A DNA stretch of 64,000 nt from contig DATENM010000055.1 of the NCBI GenBank assembly GCA_035275065.1, positions 170,152 through 234,151 on the forward strand, in the 5' to 3' direction. The stretch's first letter is position 1. Every line of letters begins with the position of its first letter. The notes beneath the pieces were generated by a model that worked only from the letters and a program-made list of their open reading frames with translations, made no database searches and was not told the DNA's origin. A program made the translations under genes and the position numbers. The DNA is from Blastocatellia bacterium. Its GTDB lineage: Bacteria > Acidobacteriota > Blastocatellia > UBA7656. Of the stretch, positions 17,493-24,809 are shown one piece after another.

Positions 17493-18398
17493 CTACTCAG
17501 CTATCATGGTTCCTTGATTAGAACCGGAAGACGAGTCCGCACGGGCGGGAGCAGGGGGGGAGGCTGCGTCTGGAGCAGGAGAACTGGAAGACGATTGAGA
17601 TGCTCCAGCAGTAAGTACCTTGACCTCTCCGATGCGTCTATCTTTAGAAATATCCGCTACTGTTTCACCTGCTTGTTTATCAATAATTGCTAATACTCGT
17701 TCGAGTTCTGCCCCATTAGAAACACGTCGTAAAGGTGCTCCGGTAGCCACGAGAGTTTTCAGTAAGTCCGACTTAATCTTAGCCATCTCAATCCGCTCTT
17801 GAGATCTTACCCTTTCTTCTTCAACACTTGCCTCGCGGGCAGCCTTTTCTCCATCTAATTCAGCCTTCTTCCGCTCAGTGTTCTCTCTTCTCCATGAGGT
17901 AATAACATCAGCAAGAATCTTTAAAGGGTTAAGATTTCCAATCACTTCTATCCAGCCAGGCGAGCTATACTCAATACTATTAATATAAAGGTCTGTAGTA
18001 TATCCTTGAGCGATTGATTTTAGTAAATCTAAAGATAATTTCGTACTGGTATTTGATAACTTTAGTCGGCCTATTTCAGAATCAATATATTCTAGTTCCT
18101 TCCGTGTCTCGGATTCCCAAACATCGCTAAAATAACGTGTTCCCGCAGAGATCGTCCTTGATCGATCAATAGAGTTATATTCGCTCTCTACCTGACGTGA
18201 AAAGAAAATGATCATGTTAATATCAAGGTAAGCATCGCGAAGATTTGTAAGTAAACTTGAAAACTCATAAGTGCTCCACCCTCCATCTATTTCAATGCGA
18301 AGAATGCCAATTTCAAAGTCCTCAATCTTAGTCGTTATTCGATCAGAAGTTTGACTCGTTCGGCTTGATTGGCTCGTTTTACTCCTATTACTTTCCAT
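17493..18398 (-). CDS. uncharacterised cargo protein (301 aa)
   Basis: The N-terminal 140 residues look like a beta/alpha domain (DFEIGILRIEIDGGWSTYEF). The block YINSIEYSSPGWIEVIGNLN follows at about residues 136-155; a SPGxxExxGxLNPL pattern occurs in other uncharacterised bacterial proteins. A charged coiled-coil (residues 165-215) precedes a Ser/Ala/Pro-rich disordered tail. The start has a strong Shine-Dalgarno sequence (GGAGGACAGGT). It lies between the early and late operons with its own leader and is likely accessory. I do not assign a function. Confidence 0.6.
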   Translation of the reverse strand: MESNRSKTSQSSRTSQTSDRITTKIEDFEIGILRIEIDGGWSTYEFSSLLTNLRDAYLDINMIIFFSRQVESEYNSIDRSRTISAGTRYFSDVWESETRKELEYIDSEIGRLKLSNTSTKLSLDLLKSIAQGYTTDLYINSIEYSSPGWIEVIGNLNPLKILADVITSWRRENTERKKAELDGEKAAREASVEEERVRSQERIEMAKIKSDLLKTLVATGAPLRRVSNGAELERVLAIIDKQAGETVADISKDRRIGEVKVLTAGASQSSSSSPAPDAASPPAPARADSSSGSNQGTMIAE

Positions 18399-18560
18399 AC
18401 CTGTCCTCCAATAACCTAAACGCTCCTAGTAGATACTATCTTTGCTAACCCGACAGCCAAGCGATATATACCATTATATATAGCCCAAAACAACCCTACT
18501 GGTACTGGCTCCTTTACTGAATCCCCTGACAGATCGGCTCAAACTGGCAGGATTTTGCTG

Positions 18561-18569
18561 TGTGGATAA
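18561..18569 (-). promoter_or_regulatory. DnaA box TTATCCACA
   Basis: Perfect 9-mer on the minus strand, 5 nt past the stop of the 331-residue cargo gene. Confidence 0.6.
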
Positions 18570-18574
18570 AACGA

Positions 18575-19570
18575 CTACCTAGAGAACTTTTCTTGTGTGT
18601 GGGCGATATAGGCCACCTCGTAGCCGGGGGATTTAAGCTCTGCCTCCATCAATTCGATCTTCTTATGCTTAAAGTGAAATAGCCCTTTGACAGCCTTTTC
18701 AAGCTTCAGCTTTGCGACGTTCTCAAGGAAACCGGCTCCCACGGTAAGTACACTTTCCAGTGTCCCCATAGAAGCTTTCATCTTGTGAAGTTTGATGTGT
18801 TGCTGATATTGATTTACAAGGTACTCTAGCTTTTCTTCTACTTCAACAGGCGTGAGCTTTTCTCTTGCAACCTCACCCATCCAATCTCTTAGGGCGAGAA
18901 ACTTATTGAATGAATCTGGGTCGGAACGGTAATCAAAGATTTGTTCCCACGAAACTGAGTCGTCAGGTATGGGGAGTGACTTAATGGCTATCTGAATAAC
19001 CTCGCCCAAGGTGAAATTGTCGCGTGCTTCAAGGTTAGGCTTAATATCTCTATATAGGATCGGAATCGAATATGCCTCCATTTCTTTACGCAAGGCGATA
19101 GCTGATAATCTCACAAGACACACCTCGAAGCTATACAATGCAGCAAACACTTCTATTTGTTGAGCTTGGAATATTGCCTTGGTTATACTTCCGATATTAG
19201 GGGAGCTTACAATTCGGGAGAAGTTTTTGATCTGTTCCGGGCTATCTAAATTATATTTCGCGTAGGTTTCTAGCATTTCTTTCTGAGCGTTAGCAAGAAT
19301 AGCTCGCCCCGTTTCGTAGTCTTGGTCAGCTACTAGAGTCTCTGTAGGAAAAGGAAGTTCAGGTTGGAAGATAAAACCCTTTTCAAGTAACCACCTAGCA
19401 TTATCAAGAATATATTTGCTTTGCTCATTACTGCTGTGCTCCCAACTCTCTAGAGACTCATCAAAATTAAGAGCAGCAAGACGATTATAAATAAGTGCGT
19501 CTCTTTTTAATGCTGAGCAGCGATAATCTGCGAAAAGTGAAATCCCCTTGACTGCTATCAGCTCTCTCAT
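18575..19570 (-). CDS. uncharacterised cargo protein (331 aa)
   Basis: This soluble, mostly helical protein has a recognisable block SLPIPDDSVSWEQIFDYRSD near residues 197-216. Similar IPDD/SWExIxxxRxD blocks occur in uncharacterised bacterial proteins, but I cannot name the family. The last 70 residues contain a Gly-rich stretch (VLTVGAGFLENVAKLKLEK). It is the last gene before the DnaA box at 18561 and is followed by another cargo gene. An anti-phage or host-modifying role is possible but unsupported by any catalytic motif. Confidence 0.6.
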   Translation of the reverse strand: MRELIAVKGISLFADYRCSALKRDALIYNRLAALNFDESLESWEHSSNEQSKYILDNARWLLEKGFIFQPELPFPTETLVADQDYETGRAILANAQKEMLETYAKYNLDSPEQIKNFSRIVSSPNIGSITKAIFQAQQIEVFAALYSFEVCLVRLSAIALRKEMEAYSIPILYRDIKPNLEARDNFTLGEVIQIAIKSLPIPDDSVSWEQIFDYRSDPDSFNKFLALRDWMGEVAREKLTPVEVEEKLEYLVNQYQQHIKLHKMKASMGTLESVLTVGAGFLENVAKLKLEKAVKGLFHFKHKKIELMEAELKSPGYEVAYIAHTQEKFSR

Positions 19571-19624
19571 AGGACAACCTCGAATTACTGATTATATTTA
19601 TCGGAGATTTTATCATAACTCTTC

Positions 19625-19972
19625 TTAGAACAAACTTGGTGCGGCCTTTTCTTGTGCGTGAGCTTCACAGACTTTGAAGGTTCCTTTAAGGGTTACTGCA
19701 TCTTTGGGGCAAAAGTGGCAGCGGAAGATAGATATGCTTTTCTGGGGTTCCTTTTGAAGATAGCGGTACTCTACTGACTTGCCATTCATCCGGCGCTCGA
19801 AGGTTCCTTCATCGGCTAGTTCTCTACAGCGTCTTGAACCATTGCTAGCCTTGTAGCCTTGCGTGATTGAATAGGTTTCAAGATCGCCGCCGTTTATAAA
19901 GTTGGGATACTTCTCTTTGAGGTAGAGAGACAGGAGAACTTTGAGGCTGGGGTTCTTGGGTGGGGTTTTCAT
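19625..19972 (-). CDS. winged-helix plus zinc-ribbon regulator-like protein
   Basis: The 115-residue protein has an N-terminal winged helix (SLKVLLSLYLKEKYP... GSRRCRELADEGTFERRMNG, then a KSVEYRYL wing). A C-terminal zinc site follows, with FRCHFCPKDAV and KVCEAHA. It is probably a DNA-binding protein of the phage middle region. It is co-transcribed with the two small genes upstream. Confidence 0.65.
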   Translation of the reverse strand: MKTPPKNPSLKVLLSLYLKEKYPNFINGGDLETYSITQGYKASNGSRRCRELADEGTFERRMNGKSVEYRYLQKEPQKSISIFRCHFCPKDAVTLKGTFKVCEAHAQEKAAPSLF

Positions 19973-19992
19973 TGAATGAAAAAGATAATTGA

Positions 19993-20121
19993 CTACGAAG
20001 TTATGAAGTCTTCGTTTTCGAGTAATTCCTTTAATAAATCTAACCTTCTTAGCGCGGCCATTTCACTATTAATAATTCCCTGTATTGCCAGTACCAATGC
20101 TCGTGCTTGTTCTTCGTTCAT
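19993..20121 (-). CDS. small phage protein (42 aa)
   Basis: ATG at 20121, 4 nt after the stop of the upstream gene. The product MNEEQARALVLAIQGIINSE... is one or two amphipathic helices. Support is operon spacing and composition only. Confidence 0.5.
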   Translation of the reverse strand: MNEEQARALVLAIQGIINSEMAALRRLDLLKELLENEDFITS

Positions 20122-20125
20122 GTTT

Positions 20126-20302
20126 TTAGTGAGGTTTGAGAGTGATAAATTGTTTCTGCGAAAGTTCCTGGCGGGTTTTCTCCCGTACCCAGGAGGAGAG
20201 GGATTGACCTTGAGGATGCTGTTTTGTTTTCCGGGCCAGCTTCTTTTTAAGCTCTTTATGGTCTTTGGGGTCTACGAGGATTACTGAACGTTCGTATTTC
20301 AT
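20126..20302 (-). CDS. ribbon-helix-helix-like small protein (58 aa)
   Basis: The product starts MKYERSVILVDPKDHKELKK and contains SLSSWVREKTRQELSQK, the strand plus second-helix pattern of Arc/CopG-type DNA-binding proteins. It lies 6 nt downstream of the zinc-protein gene. It may regulate the middle operon. Confidence 0.55.
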   Translation of the reverse strand: MKYERSVILVDPKDHKELKKKLARKTKQHPQGQSLSSWVREKTRQELSQKQFITLKPH

Positions 20303-20308
20303 GGAAGG

Positions 20309-20518
20309 TTAGAAAATTTGTTTTGCTTCAAGCTCGGCGTAGTGTTCGCGGCACACATCGGCAAGGTATCCGGTTGCTGGGTCTACCACTTCCCAATTCT
20401 CACCTTGCGCTCCAAACATTATCCTTTCTCGCTTGGCGTTGTACTGTCTTTTCCATTGGCCGCACACGATGCACTGGCAGCGGGGATTTTGACTTGTGGC
20501 ATCAATTACTTTCCTCAT
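20309..20518 (-). CDS. small zinc-binding phage protein (69 aa)
   Basis: Cys/His spacing CQCIVCGQWK...VCREHYAELEAK suggests one zinc site. The ATG lies exactly 6 nt after a TATGAT -10 hexamer, which predicts a leaderless mRNA. It is first in a four-gene leftward operon. Confidence 0.65.
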   Translation of the reverse strand: MRKVIDATSQNPRCQCIVCGQWKRQYNAKRERIMFGAQGENWEVVDPATGYLADVCREHYAELEAKQIF

Positions 20519-20524
20519 ACCTTA

Positions 20525-20552
20525 ATCATATGTCATATGTGCCATGTGTCCA
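20525..20552 (-). promoter_or_regulatory. promoter TGGACA-16-TATGAT
   Basis: On the minus strand the -35 is at 20547-20552 and the -10 at 20525-20530. The predicted start is the A of the ATG at 20518. A DnaA box sits 7 nt upstream of the -35. Confidence 0.55.
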
Positions 20553-20559
20553 GTACCAC

Positions 20560-20568
20560 TTATCCACA
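20560..20568 (+). promoter_or_regulatory. DnaA box TTATCCACA
   Basis: Perfect 9-mer in the divergent region between the leftward zinc-protein operon and the rightward secreted-peptide gene. Confidence 0.6.
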
Positions 20569-20602
20569 GCCCTAAACTGGTTAGAAAAACAAGATAAAGT
20601 TC

Positions 20603-20629
20603 TTTACATTACATTGTCTTTGGTATAAA
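20603..20629 (+). promoter_or_regulatory. promoter TTTACA-15-TATAAA with TGG extension
   Basis: Rightward promoter for the secreted-peptide gene. The leader is about 100 nt and holds one copy of GCAATGTCCTGAAG (near 20655) that recurs inside the gene (near 20747). Confidence 0.45.
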
Positions 20630-20732
20630 GTAGCGGCCATCACGTTAGCTGCTTTGCAATGTCCTGAAGCAAGTTCACCGCTTGATGCGAAGCGTCTAAA
20701 TAACGATCCAAAGTACGAGGGAGGGTTGAACC

Positions 20733-20990
20733 ATGCGGAAAGTAAGCAATGTCCTGAAGAATCGCGCCTTATTGACCCTGCTTGCCATAGTGATGGTCTG
20801 GGGTTCCTTTACCTTTATGCTTGTCCCAAAGGCACAAGCGTGCCCTGGGGTAGAAACTGACTTTCAATACTACACTGATGATACCTATGCTACTCCCTGT
20901 GGCTACAAGATTATTGCCTGCGATTGCCATATTTATGGTAGCGGTTGCGTTACAAGATACTATACCGTTGATTACTACCCGTGCGAATAG
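20733..20990 (+). CDS. secreted Cys-rich peptide, DUF6289-like
   Basis: The 85-residue product has a clear signal peptide (residues 1-36, NRALLTLLAIVMVWGSF, cleavage after KAQA). The mature peptide of about 49 residues contains FQYYTDDTYATPCGYKIIAC and TVDYYPC with five or six Cys. The YYxDxTYxxxxGY...C...C pattern resembles DUF6289 small exported peptides. The start has a strong Shine-Dalgarno (GGGAGGG). It is one of few rightward genes in the prophage, so it is probably expressed from the lysogen. Function unknown. Confidence 0.65.
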   Translation: MRKVSNVLKNRALLTLLAIVMVWGSFTFMLVPKAQACPGVETDFQYYTDDTYATPCGYKIIACDCHIYGSGCVTRYYTVDYYPCE

Positions 20991-21048
20991 TCATCCGTTC
21001 AATCGCAAGACTTGCTGTAATCCCTAATAGCCTCGAACGAGTAGCTTG

Positions 21049-21567
21049 TTATAGGCTGGGCCTATGCGGCTCGTAGTGCTTGCCGTAGCTGGCTAGGTCT
21101 TGCTCTGCTTGAGCTAGAAGCTCGGTAAGCTCAGGGATAAACCACTGTTTTTCTTTGTAGGCATCTCGGAGCCTGAACAGATATTGATACTGCTGCTCTC
21201 CCAAGTGTCTTCTGAGCCACGCATCAGCCTCCAGCGGACTTTTGTGCCACCAATAGATATGATGCTGAGTGCAAGCGGCGATCATATTCTGGGGGTCAAA
21301 TTTCATTGAATGGTAGATACCTTCAGGGAAGATATGGGAAGCTTGTAGATAGCCCCAGCACCTCCTACCATCTGCGCCCGCCATCATACATTTTCCATCG
21401 CGCTCTCGGACGTGGCGTTTAGCAATCTCCAGTAGGTCTTTCTTAAGCCTACCTAGCGAGAGTTTAGTAACTTTCCTTATGGCCTGCCTCTTGGCCCTGA
21501 GGGGTGTTCTTTTGAGCTTTGATGGTTTCCTTTTAAGGAATGAACGTTTCATGTTTTCGTGTGCCAT
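21049..21567 (-). CDS. NinG/Rap-like HNH nuclease
   Basis: The 172-residue protein has a very basic N-terminus (KRKPSKLKRTPLRAKRQ), then RHVRERDGKC...GRRCWGYLQASHIFP, then FDPQNMIAACTQHHIYWWHK. The Cys/His/Asn arrangement matches the zinc-stabilised HNH-like core of lambda NinG (Rap) structure-specific endonucleases, which process recombination junctions. An alternative ATG at 21552 avoids most of the overlap with the upstream small gene. NinB-like and SSB-like genes are nearby. Confidence 0.7.
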   Translation of the reverse strand: MAHENMKRSFLKRKPSKLKRTPLRAKRQAIRKVTKLSLGRLKKDLLEIAKRHVRERDGKCMMAGADGRRCWGYLQASHIFPEGIYHSMKFDPQNMIAACTQHHIYWWHKSPLEADAWLRRHLGEQQYQYLFRLRDAYKEKQWFIPELTELLAQAEQDLASYGKHYEPHRPSL

Positions 21568-21757
21568 AAGGCTTTGTGATTCTACTTTTCCTTACCTCCT
21601 CTGAGAGTCCATGCGACCATTCACTACCACAGGCGCAGAGGTCTACTTTATGGGTGATACAGTACCTTCCTTCAATCAAGTGTTTTGGACTTTGGCTGGG
21701 CTGTTTCTTGTTTATTATTTTACAGCCTCTATGGGAGCCGTGGAAGGAGGGGTTCAT
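21533..21757 (-). CDS. possible small zinc protein (74 aa)
   Basis: The C-terminal half shows RYCITHKVDLCACGSEWSHG, a plausible zinc knuckle. The frame overlaps the NinG-like gene start by 35 nt. There is no Shine-Dalgarno for the ATG at 21757, so the true start is uncertain. Confidence 0.4.
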   Translation of the reverse strand: MNPSFHGSHRGCKIINKKQPSQSPKHLIEGRYCITHKVDLCACGSEWSHGLSEEVRKSRITKPYGTRKHETFIP

Positions 21758-21804
21758 TTAATCTGGGGAGAGTTGTTTGGAACAGGGGAGGGTTTTCACG
21801 GAAT

Positions 21805-21999
21805 CTAAAGTTTATTAATAATCCACATCAGCCCTATGAGTACTTGCCCGGCCCAGAAGATTACTCCCGTCAAGAAACATATTCCTGCCGCAGTCCCAAG
21901 TATCACCTTTCGCAGGTCCTTCCAACTTGTCCGGGGCCTTTTCAACTCGAAGTCTTCAGAGCCTGGATTATTCGTTACACTTGAGGCTGTGTAGTTCAT
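21805..21999 (-). CDS. small membrane protein (64 aa)
   Basis: The product has a polar N-terminus and one long hydrophobic segment (ILGTAAGICFLTGVIFWAGQ), possibly a helical hairpin. It lies 6 nt after the next gene's stop in the same operon. Function unknown. Confidence 0.5.
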   Translation of the reverse strand: MNYTASSVTNNPGSEDFELKRPRTSWKDLRKVILGTAAGICFLTGVIFWAGQVLIGLMWIINKL

Positions 22000-22005
22000 T
22001 GTTTT

Positions 22006-22359
22006 CTAAGATTGTGGCTCGACTTTCTTGGGGAACATTAGGCGAAGCCATAGAGCCGGGGGGTTGTTGATTGAACTTCGCTGGTCTTTCAGGTCTGATT
22101 GGAGCTTTCTGAATATTGCCTCGGCGCGGTCATAGGTCTTTGGTCTTATTATACCGCATAGAAATCCATAGTCTATTTTGGGTGCTGGGTATGGTTTGAA
22201 GAACTCGTAGATTTCGTGTTTCAGAGCTTCTATTTTGTTGCGCGGGGCGTAAGGTGTTTTTACTTGAAACTTCTCTACAGAAGGAAAGCTAAGAGGCTTC
22301 ATAGCCTTATTCTCGTACTGCTCTAGTTCTAGTTGTTCATCAAGCTCGATGCGGTCCAT
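22006..22359 (-). CDS. uncharacterised phage protein (117 aa)
   Basis: Charged helical protein (MDRIELDEQLELEQYENKAM) with a C-terminal block RPKTYDRAEAIFRKLQSDLK. It is in the tightly packed middle operon. No family recognised. Confidence 0.6.
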   Translation of the reverse strand: MDRIELDEQLELEQYENKAMKPLSFPSVEKFQVKTPYAPRNKIEALKHEIYEFFKPYPAPKIDYGFLCGIIRPKTYDRAEAIFRKLQSDLKDQRSSINNPPALWLRLMFPKKVEPQS

Positions 22360-22365
22360 AGGGGG

Positions 22366-22521
22366 TTAGAGGTCAAATGCGTCTAGAAAGTCTTTGACCT
22401 TTATATCTCGTATAGCTTCCACAATAAATGCATTAAGGGCATCCTTGTTCAATTGTTCATTCACAGTGATCCAATTATCAGCAATCAGTTTTTCTATGAC
22501 CGCCTGAATTATCTTTTTCAT
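22366..22521 (-). CDS. small phage protein (51 aa)
   Basis: The ATG at 22521 overlaps the upstream TGA by 4 nt (ATGA). The product MKKIIQAVIEKLIADNWITV... is acidic and helical. Coupling supports a real gene. Confidence 0.55.
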   Translation of the reverse strand: MKKIIQAVIEKLIADNWITVNEQLNKDALNAFIVEAIRDIKVKDFLDAFDL

Positions 22522-22826
22522 AGTCCGTGTCTAGTTTTTACTTCTTCGACCTTGGTTGTGAAGTCTCTAATCGCTTGATTGTAGCTTCGTGCGGAGATCC
22601 GTGAGAAATCATCAACATCAAACTCCCCTGGCTTTTCCTCCAGCTTCACCTCATCTAGGAGGCTAGAGGCAAAGGTACGGATGAAGGATAGAATCAAATT
22701 AGGGTAGGCGGTTTCCTCGCTTAGCGAACAATCAAGGCCGGAAGTTTCAAGGTGTGAATCGGGATAGTGGCAAAACTCATCGTGAAATCTTTTACGCAAA
22801 CTCTCTGATTGTTTCTCTGTAGACAT
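22518..22826 (-). CDS. uncharacterised phage protein (102 aa)
   Basis: Soluble acidic protein with two Cys (FCHYPDSHLETSGLDCS) and a helical C-terminus. It is coupled to the 51-residue gene downstream. No family recognised. Confidence 0.6.
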   Translation of the reverse strand: MSTEKQSESLRKRFHDEFCHYPDSHLETSGLDCSLSEETAYPNLILSFIRTFASSLLDEVKLEEKPGEFDVDDFSRISARSYNQAIRDFTTKVEEVKTRHGL

Positions 22827-22938
22827 TTTTGAAGATTTGTCGTGTTATTTTTACTCTCTGCACAGGCCCCTTTATCCTTCCTAGCTGGCGAAGGACTCTT
22901 GACTGGTAGTGTTGTTCCTTTAGCTCTTGTCCTTTCAT
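22792..22938 (-). CDS. possible small basic protein (48 aa)
   Basis: The frame MKGQELKEQHYQSRVLRQLG... is Arg/Lys/Gln rich and helical. It overlaps the start of the 102-residue gene by 35 nt. There is no close Shine-Dalgarno. It is more plausible than the hydrophobic frame on the other strand, but unproven. Confidence 0.35.
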   Translation of the reverse strand: MKGQELKEQHYQSRVLRQLGRIKGPVQRVKITRQIFKNVYRETIREFA

Positions 22939-23146
22939 TCAGTCAGGTATCCTTTATTACTCCTGAATTGTTGTCTGAAAAAGAATCAAGTATGTTCGGG
23001 CAAATGCCCTTTGGAAGTCCCTCGTTGACGGGCCTGAGTCAGAGCGAGGAATTTATGAAAGGGTACTTACCTGTGTGCGGCCAGTTTTATGAGGAAAACT
23101 TGCTCGAAGAAACCTAGCGGCGGGAAGTTATGAGGAAAAAGAAAAA

Positions 23147-23248
23147 CCCATACGACTTCCTCCCACTCCCTCTTAGAAGCTCGGTTGCCCGAATTTGCAA
23201 AGTGGGAGAAATGCGTATAGGTTCAATATCCTAAACGCTTCTAAGAGG
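23147..23248. repeat. interleaved inverted repeats (A-B-A'-B' order)
   Basis: Arm A (23147-23167) matches the reverse complement of A' (23201-23221) at 17 of 21 positions. Arm B (23169-23180, CCTCTTAGAAGC) is the perfect reverse complement of B' (23237-23248). The order A, B, A', B' is that of a pseudoknot if transcribed. Confidence 0.7.
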
Positions 23249-23310
23249 TGAAAGTTACAATAGCTCTTCTGATTCCTGTTTAAGTATAGCAAGTTGACTC
23301 CGGCTGTCAC

Positions 23311-23319
23311 TGTGGATAA
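23311..23319 (-). promoter_or_regulatory. DnaA box TTATCCACA
   Basis: Perfect 9-mer on the minus strand, immediately after the stop of the 161-residue membrane protein gene. Confidence 0.6.
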
Positions 23320-23805
23320 CTACTTGCGTCTTTCTACTTGGTTGGTAGCAATGACGAAGAACACTAGCAAGAGTAGAACTGCCAGTAGAAAAATCATCGA
23401 ACTTGTAGGCAGTGGAGACGGCGAAAAGACTACCCTGACTACCACTGCGATCAAACAAAACATCACTATAACGCGCGTGAACTCTGGACTGGAAAATATG
23501 CCATCAGTAAAAGTATGTTCGCGGGATCGGTAGATGTAGCCTAATGCTGATACCACAAACACAGAGATAGCAATACCACTTCCCTCATATAAAATGAGCT
23601 TTTCTGGCCTTCCTAGAACAAAGTGATTGAATAATGCATATGTAAAGGCAGTTAGTAGTGAAATGCCGTAGATAGTGGCCTCTAACTTTTGGTTACGAAA
23701 AAGAAGCTTATAAAGCTCCTTCCTAAAATGGATTGGTGACGCTGACGTGGCGTTCTGTAGTTGGGAGGCAGACCCACCTTTTGTTGTCTCTCTTATTTGG
23801 TTCAT
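23320..23805 (-). CDS. four-helix membrane protein (161 aa)
   Basis: A polar N-terminus of about 40 residues is followed by four hydrophobic segments (including IYGISLLTAFTYALFNHFVL, GIAISVFVVSALGYIY, VIVMFCLIAVVVRVVF, MIFLLAVLLLLVFFVIA). It overlaps the upstream membrane gene by 4 nt, so the two products are probably made together. It is in the accessory segment next to the TIR gene. Possible exclusion or lysis-related protein; no motif supports either. Confidence 0.55.
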   Translation of the reverse strand: MNQIRETTKGGSASQLQNATSASPIHFRKELYKLLFRNQKLEATIYGISLLTAFTYALFNHFVLGRPEKLILYEGSGIAISVFVVSALGYIYRSREHTFTDGIFSSPEFTRVIVMFCLIAVVVRVVFSPSPLPTSSMIFLLAVLLLLVFFVIATNQVERRK

Positions 23806-24086
23806 CTTCTTATGCCTCCCAATACCACCGTCACTATCTTAATGATAAAACTGAAGCCAAGTATTACAAAGGCAAAAATCATCAGATATTCGTCAATTGT
23901 ATATAAAACTTCTTTGGCTAAGTTGGAGATATGAGCTATGGCTATCAGCCAACTCAATAAGGATAGAACTTGCACGCCAAAGACAATCAACAGGGCGTGG
24001 CAGAAAATAATTATTGCGGGTTCCACAAATTCCTCGCGGAGCCTATCCCACCACGAGGGTTGCGGCGGCGGCATGGCATCAGTCAT
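23802..24086 (-). CDS. small membrane protein with leaderless start
   Basis: I choose the ATG at 24086; a TTG 9 nt upstream lies inside the conserved promoter repeat. The 94-residue product has two or three hydrophobic segments (IIIFCHALLIVFGVQVLSLL, LMIFAFVILGFSFIIKIVTV). The predicted transcription start is 0-2 nt before the ATG. It is coupled to the four-helix membrane gene. Confidence 0.55.
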   Translation of the reverse strand: MTDAMPPPQPSWWDRLREEFVEPAIIIFCHALLIVFGVQVLSLLSWLIAIAHISNLAKEVLYTIDEYLMIFAFVILGFSFIIKIVTVVLGGIRR

Positions 24087-24123
24087 GCGCGCCAATCTAC
24101 TACACGCCCAAATGGAGTGTCAA
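24087..24123 (-). promoter_or_regulatory. duplicated promoter, copy 1 (TTGACA-17-GTAGAT)
   Basis: On the minus strand -35 at 24118-24123, -10 at 24095-24100. The core 24087-24108 is identical over 22 nt to copy 2 at 24645-24666. Confidence 0.6.
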
Positions 24124-24325
24124 TCACTCAATAGCAAACTGGTAGAGTCTGGGAGTTAAGTAAACATTCGTGTTGGTATTTTTCTTGTGCCTAAGGTACG
24201 AGAAGAGGCTCAACACAAGCGTTTCAGCTGATACCATATAGCAAACTTGAAGATCGCCCTGAGGAAGGGAGGTCGTTTTTCAGATTTTTTTCTATACATT
24301 AAAGGCAGAGCAGTATATTCATATT

Positions 24326-24373
24326 CAAAACAAACAAAAAGACTTGATAATTCCAGTACTTTTGTTTGTTTTG
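24326..24373. repeat. 14-bp perfect inverted repeat, A/C-rich arms
   Basis: CAAAACAAACAAAA at 24326-24339 and its reverse complement at 24360-24373 flank a 20-nt spacer. It lies between two membrane-protein genes read leftward. Confidence 0.7.
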
Positions 24374-24420
24374 ACCAACACGTTTTTTGACTTAACTCAG
24401 AGTCTGGGAAGGGGTGGGGG

Positions 24421-24429
24421 TGTGGATAA
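24421..24429 (-). promoter_or_regulatory. DnaA box TTATCCACA
   Basis: Perfect 9-mer on the minus strand, 8 nt past the stop of the 67-residue membrane protein gene. Confidence 0.6.
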
Positions 24430-24437
24430 GTTTTGTA

Positions 24438-24641
24438 CTACTTATCCCAACTTTTAACGACGGCTCCATATATAGAAAAACAAATGATGCCAAAGACGAT
24501 CACAGGTATACCAACCCAACGGGGAACATCACCCACTGCACCACCGAAAATGATCATCAATCCGTATACAACGCCGCCTATTCCTAAGCCTATAAGAACA
24601 AGCATTGCTGGAACAGCACATCCTGCGCTTTCTAATGCCAT
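24438..24641 (-). CDS. small two-helix membrane protein (67 aa)
   Basis: ATG at 24641, just after copy 2 of the duplicated promoter; an upstream in-frame TTG is part of the repeat. Two Gly-rich membrane helices are visible (VPAMLVLIGLGIGGVVYGLM and VGIPVIVFGIICFSIYGAVV). It is divergent from the TIR gene and shares promoter sequence with the membrane gene at 24086. Function unknown. Confidence 0.55.
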   Translation of the reverse strand: MALESAGCAVPAMLVLIGLGIGGVVYGLMIIFGGAVGDVPRWVGIPVIVFGIICFSIYGAVVKSWDK

Positions 24642-24644
24642 AGT

Positions 24645-24681
24645 GCGCGCCAATCTACTACACGCCTTCGAGGAATGTCAA
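24645..24681 (-). promoter_or_regulatory. duplicated promoter, copy 2 (TTGACA-17-GTAGAT)
   Basis: On the minus strand -35 at 24676-24681, -10 at 24653-24658. Spacing is the same as in copy 1; the predicted leader is about 5 nt. Confidence 0.6.
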
Positions 24682-24809
24682 TTACCTTTACAAAGTACTC
24701 AGTTGTTAGGATAGAATAGGCGCGACCATCTAGGCATACGCAACAGCTCTAGGGTATTTTTCATTCTCTGTAGACTAACACATTAGAGTTGGATTTGATC
24801 AAGGATACT

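Larger units (their letters stand above)
22939..23319. other. 381-nt non-coding stretch
   Basis: No convincing gene is seen. It holds the interleaved inverted repeats at 23147-23248 and a DnaA box at its right edge. Confidence 0.5.
24124..24437. other. non-coding stretch with terminator-like and AT-rich repeats
   Basis: No gene seen. It holds a weak rightward terminator-like hairpin with T-run (24252-24287), a 14-bp AT-rich inverted repeat (24326-24373) and a DnaA box. Confidence 0.5.

Noticed and set aside
19976..20287. 103-codon rightward frame
   Set aside because: The opposite strand holds two tightly spaced small genes (42 and 58 residues) that explain the region better.
22842..23117. 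91-codon hydrophobic rightward frame
   Set aside because: It lies opposite a leftward leader and a more plausible small leftward frame; no ribosome site.
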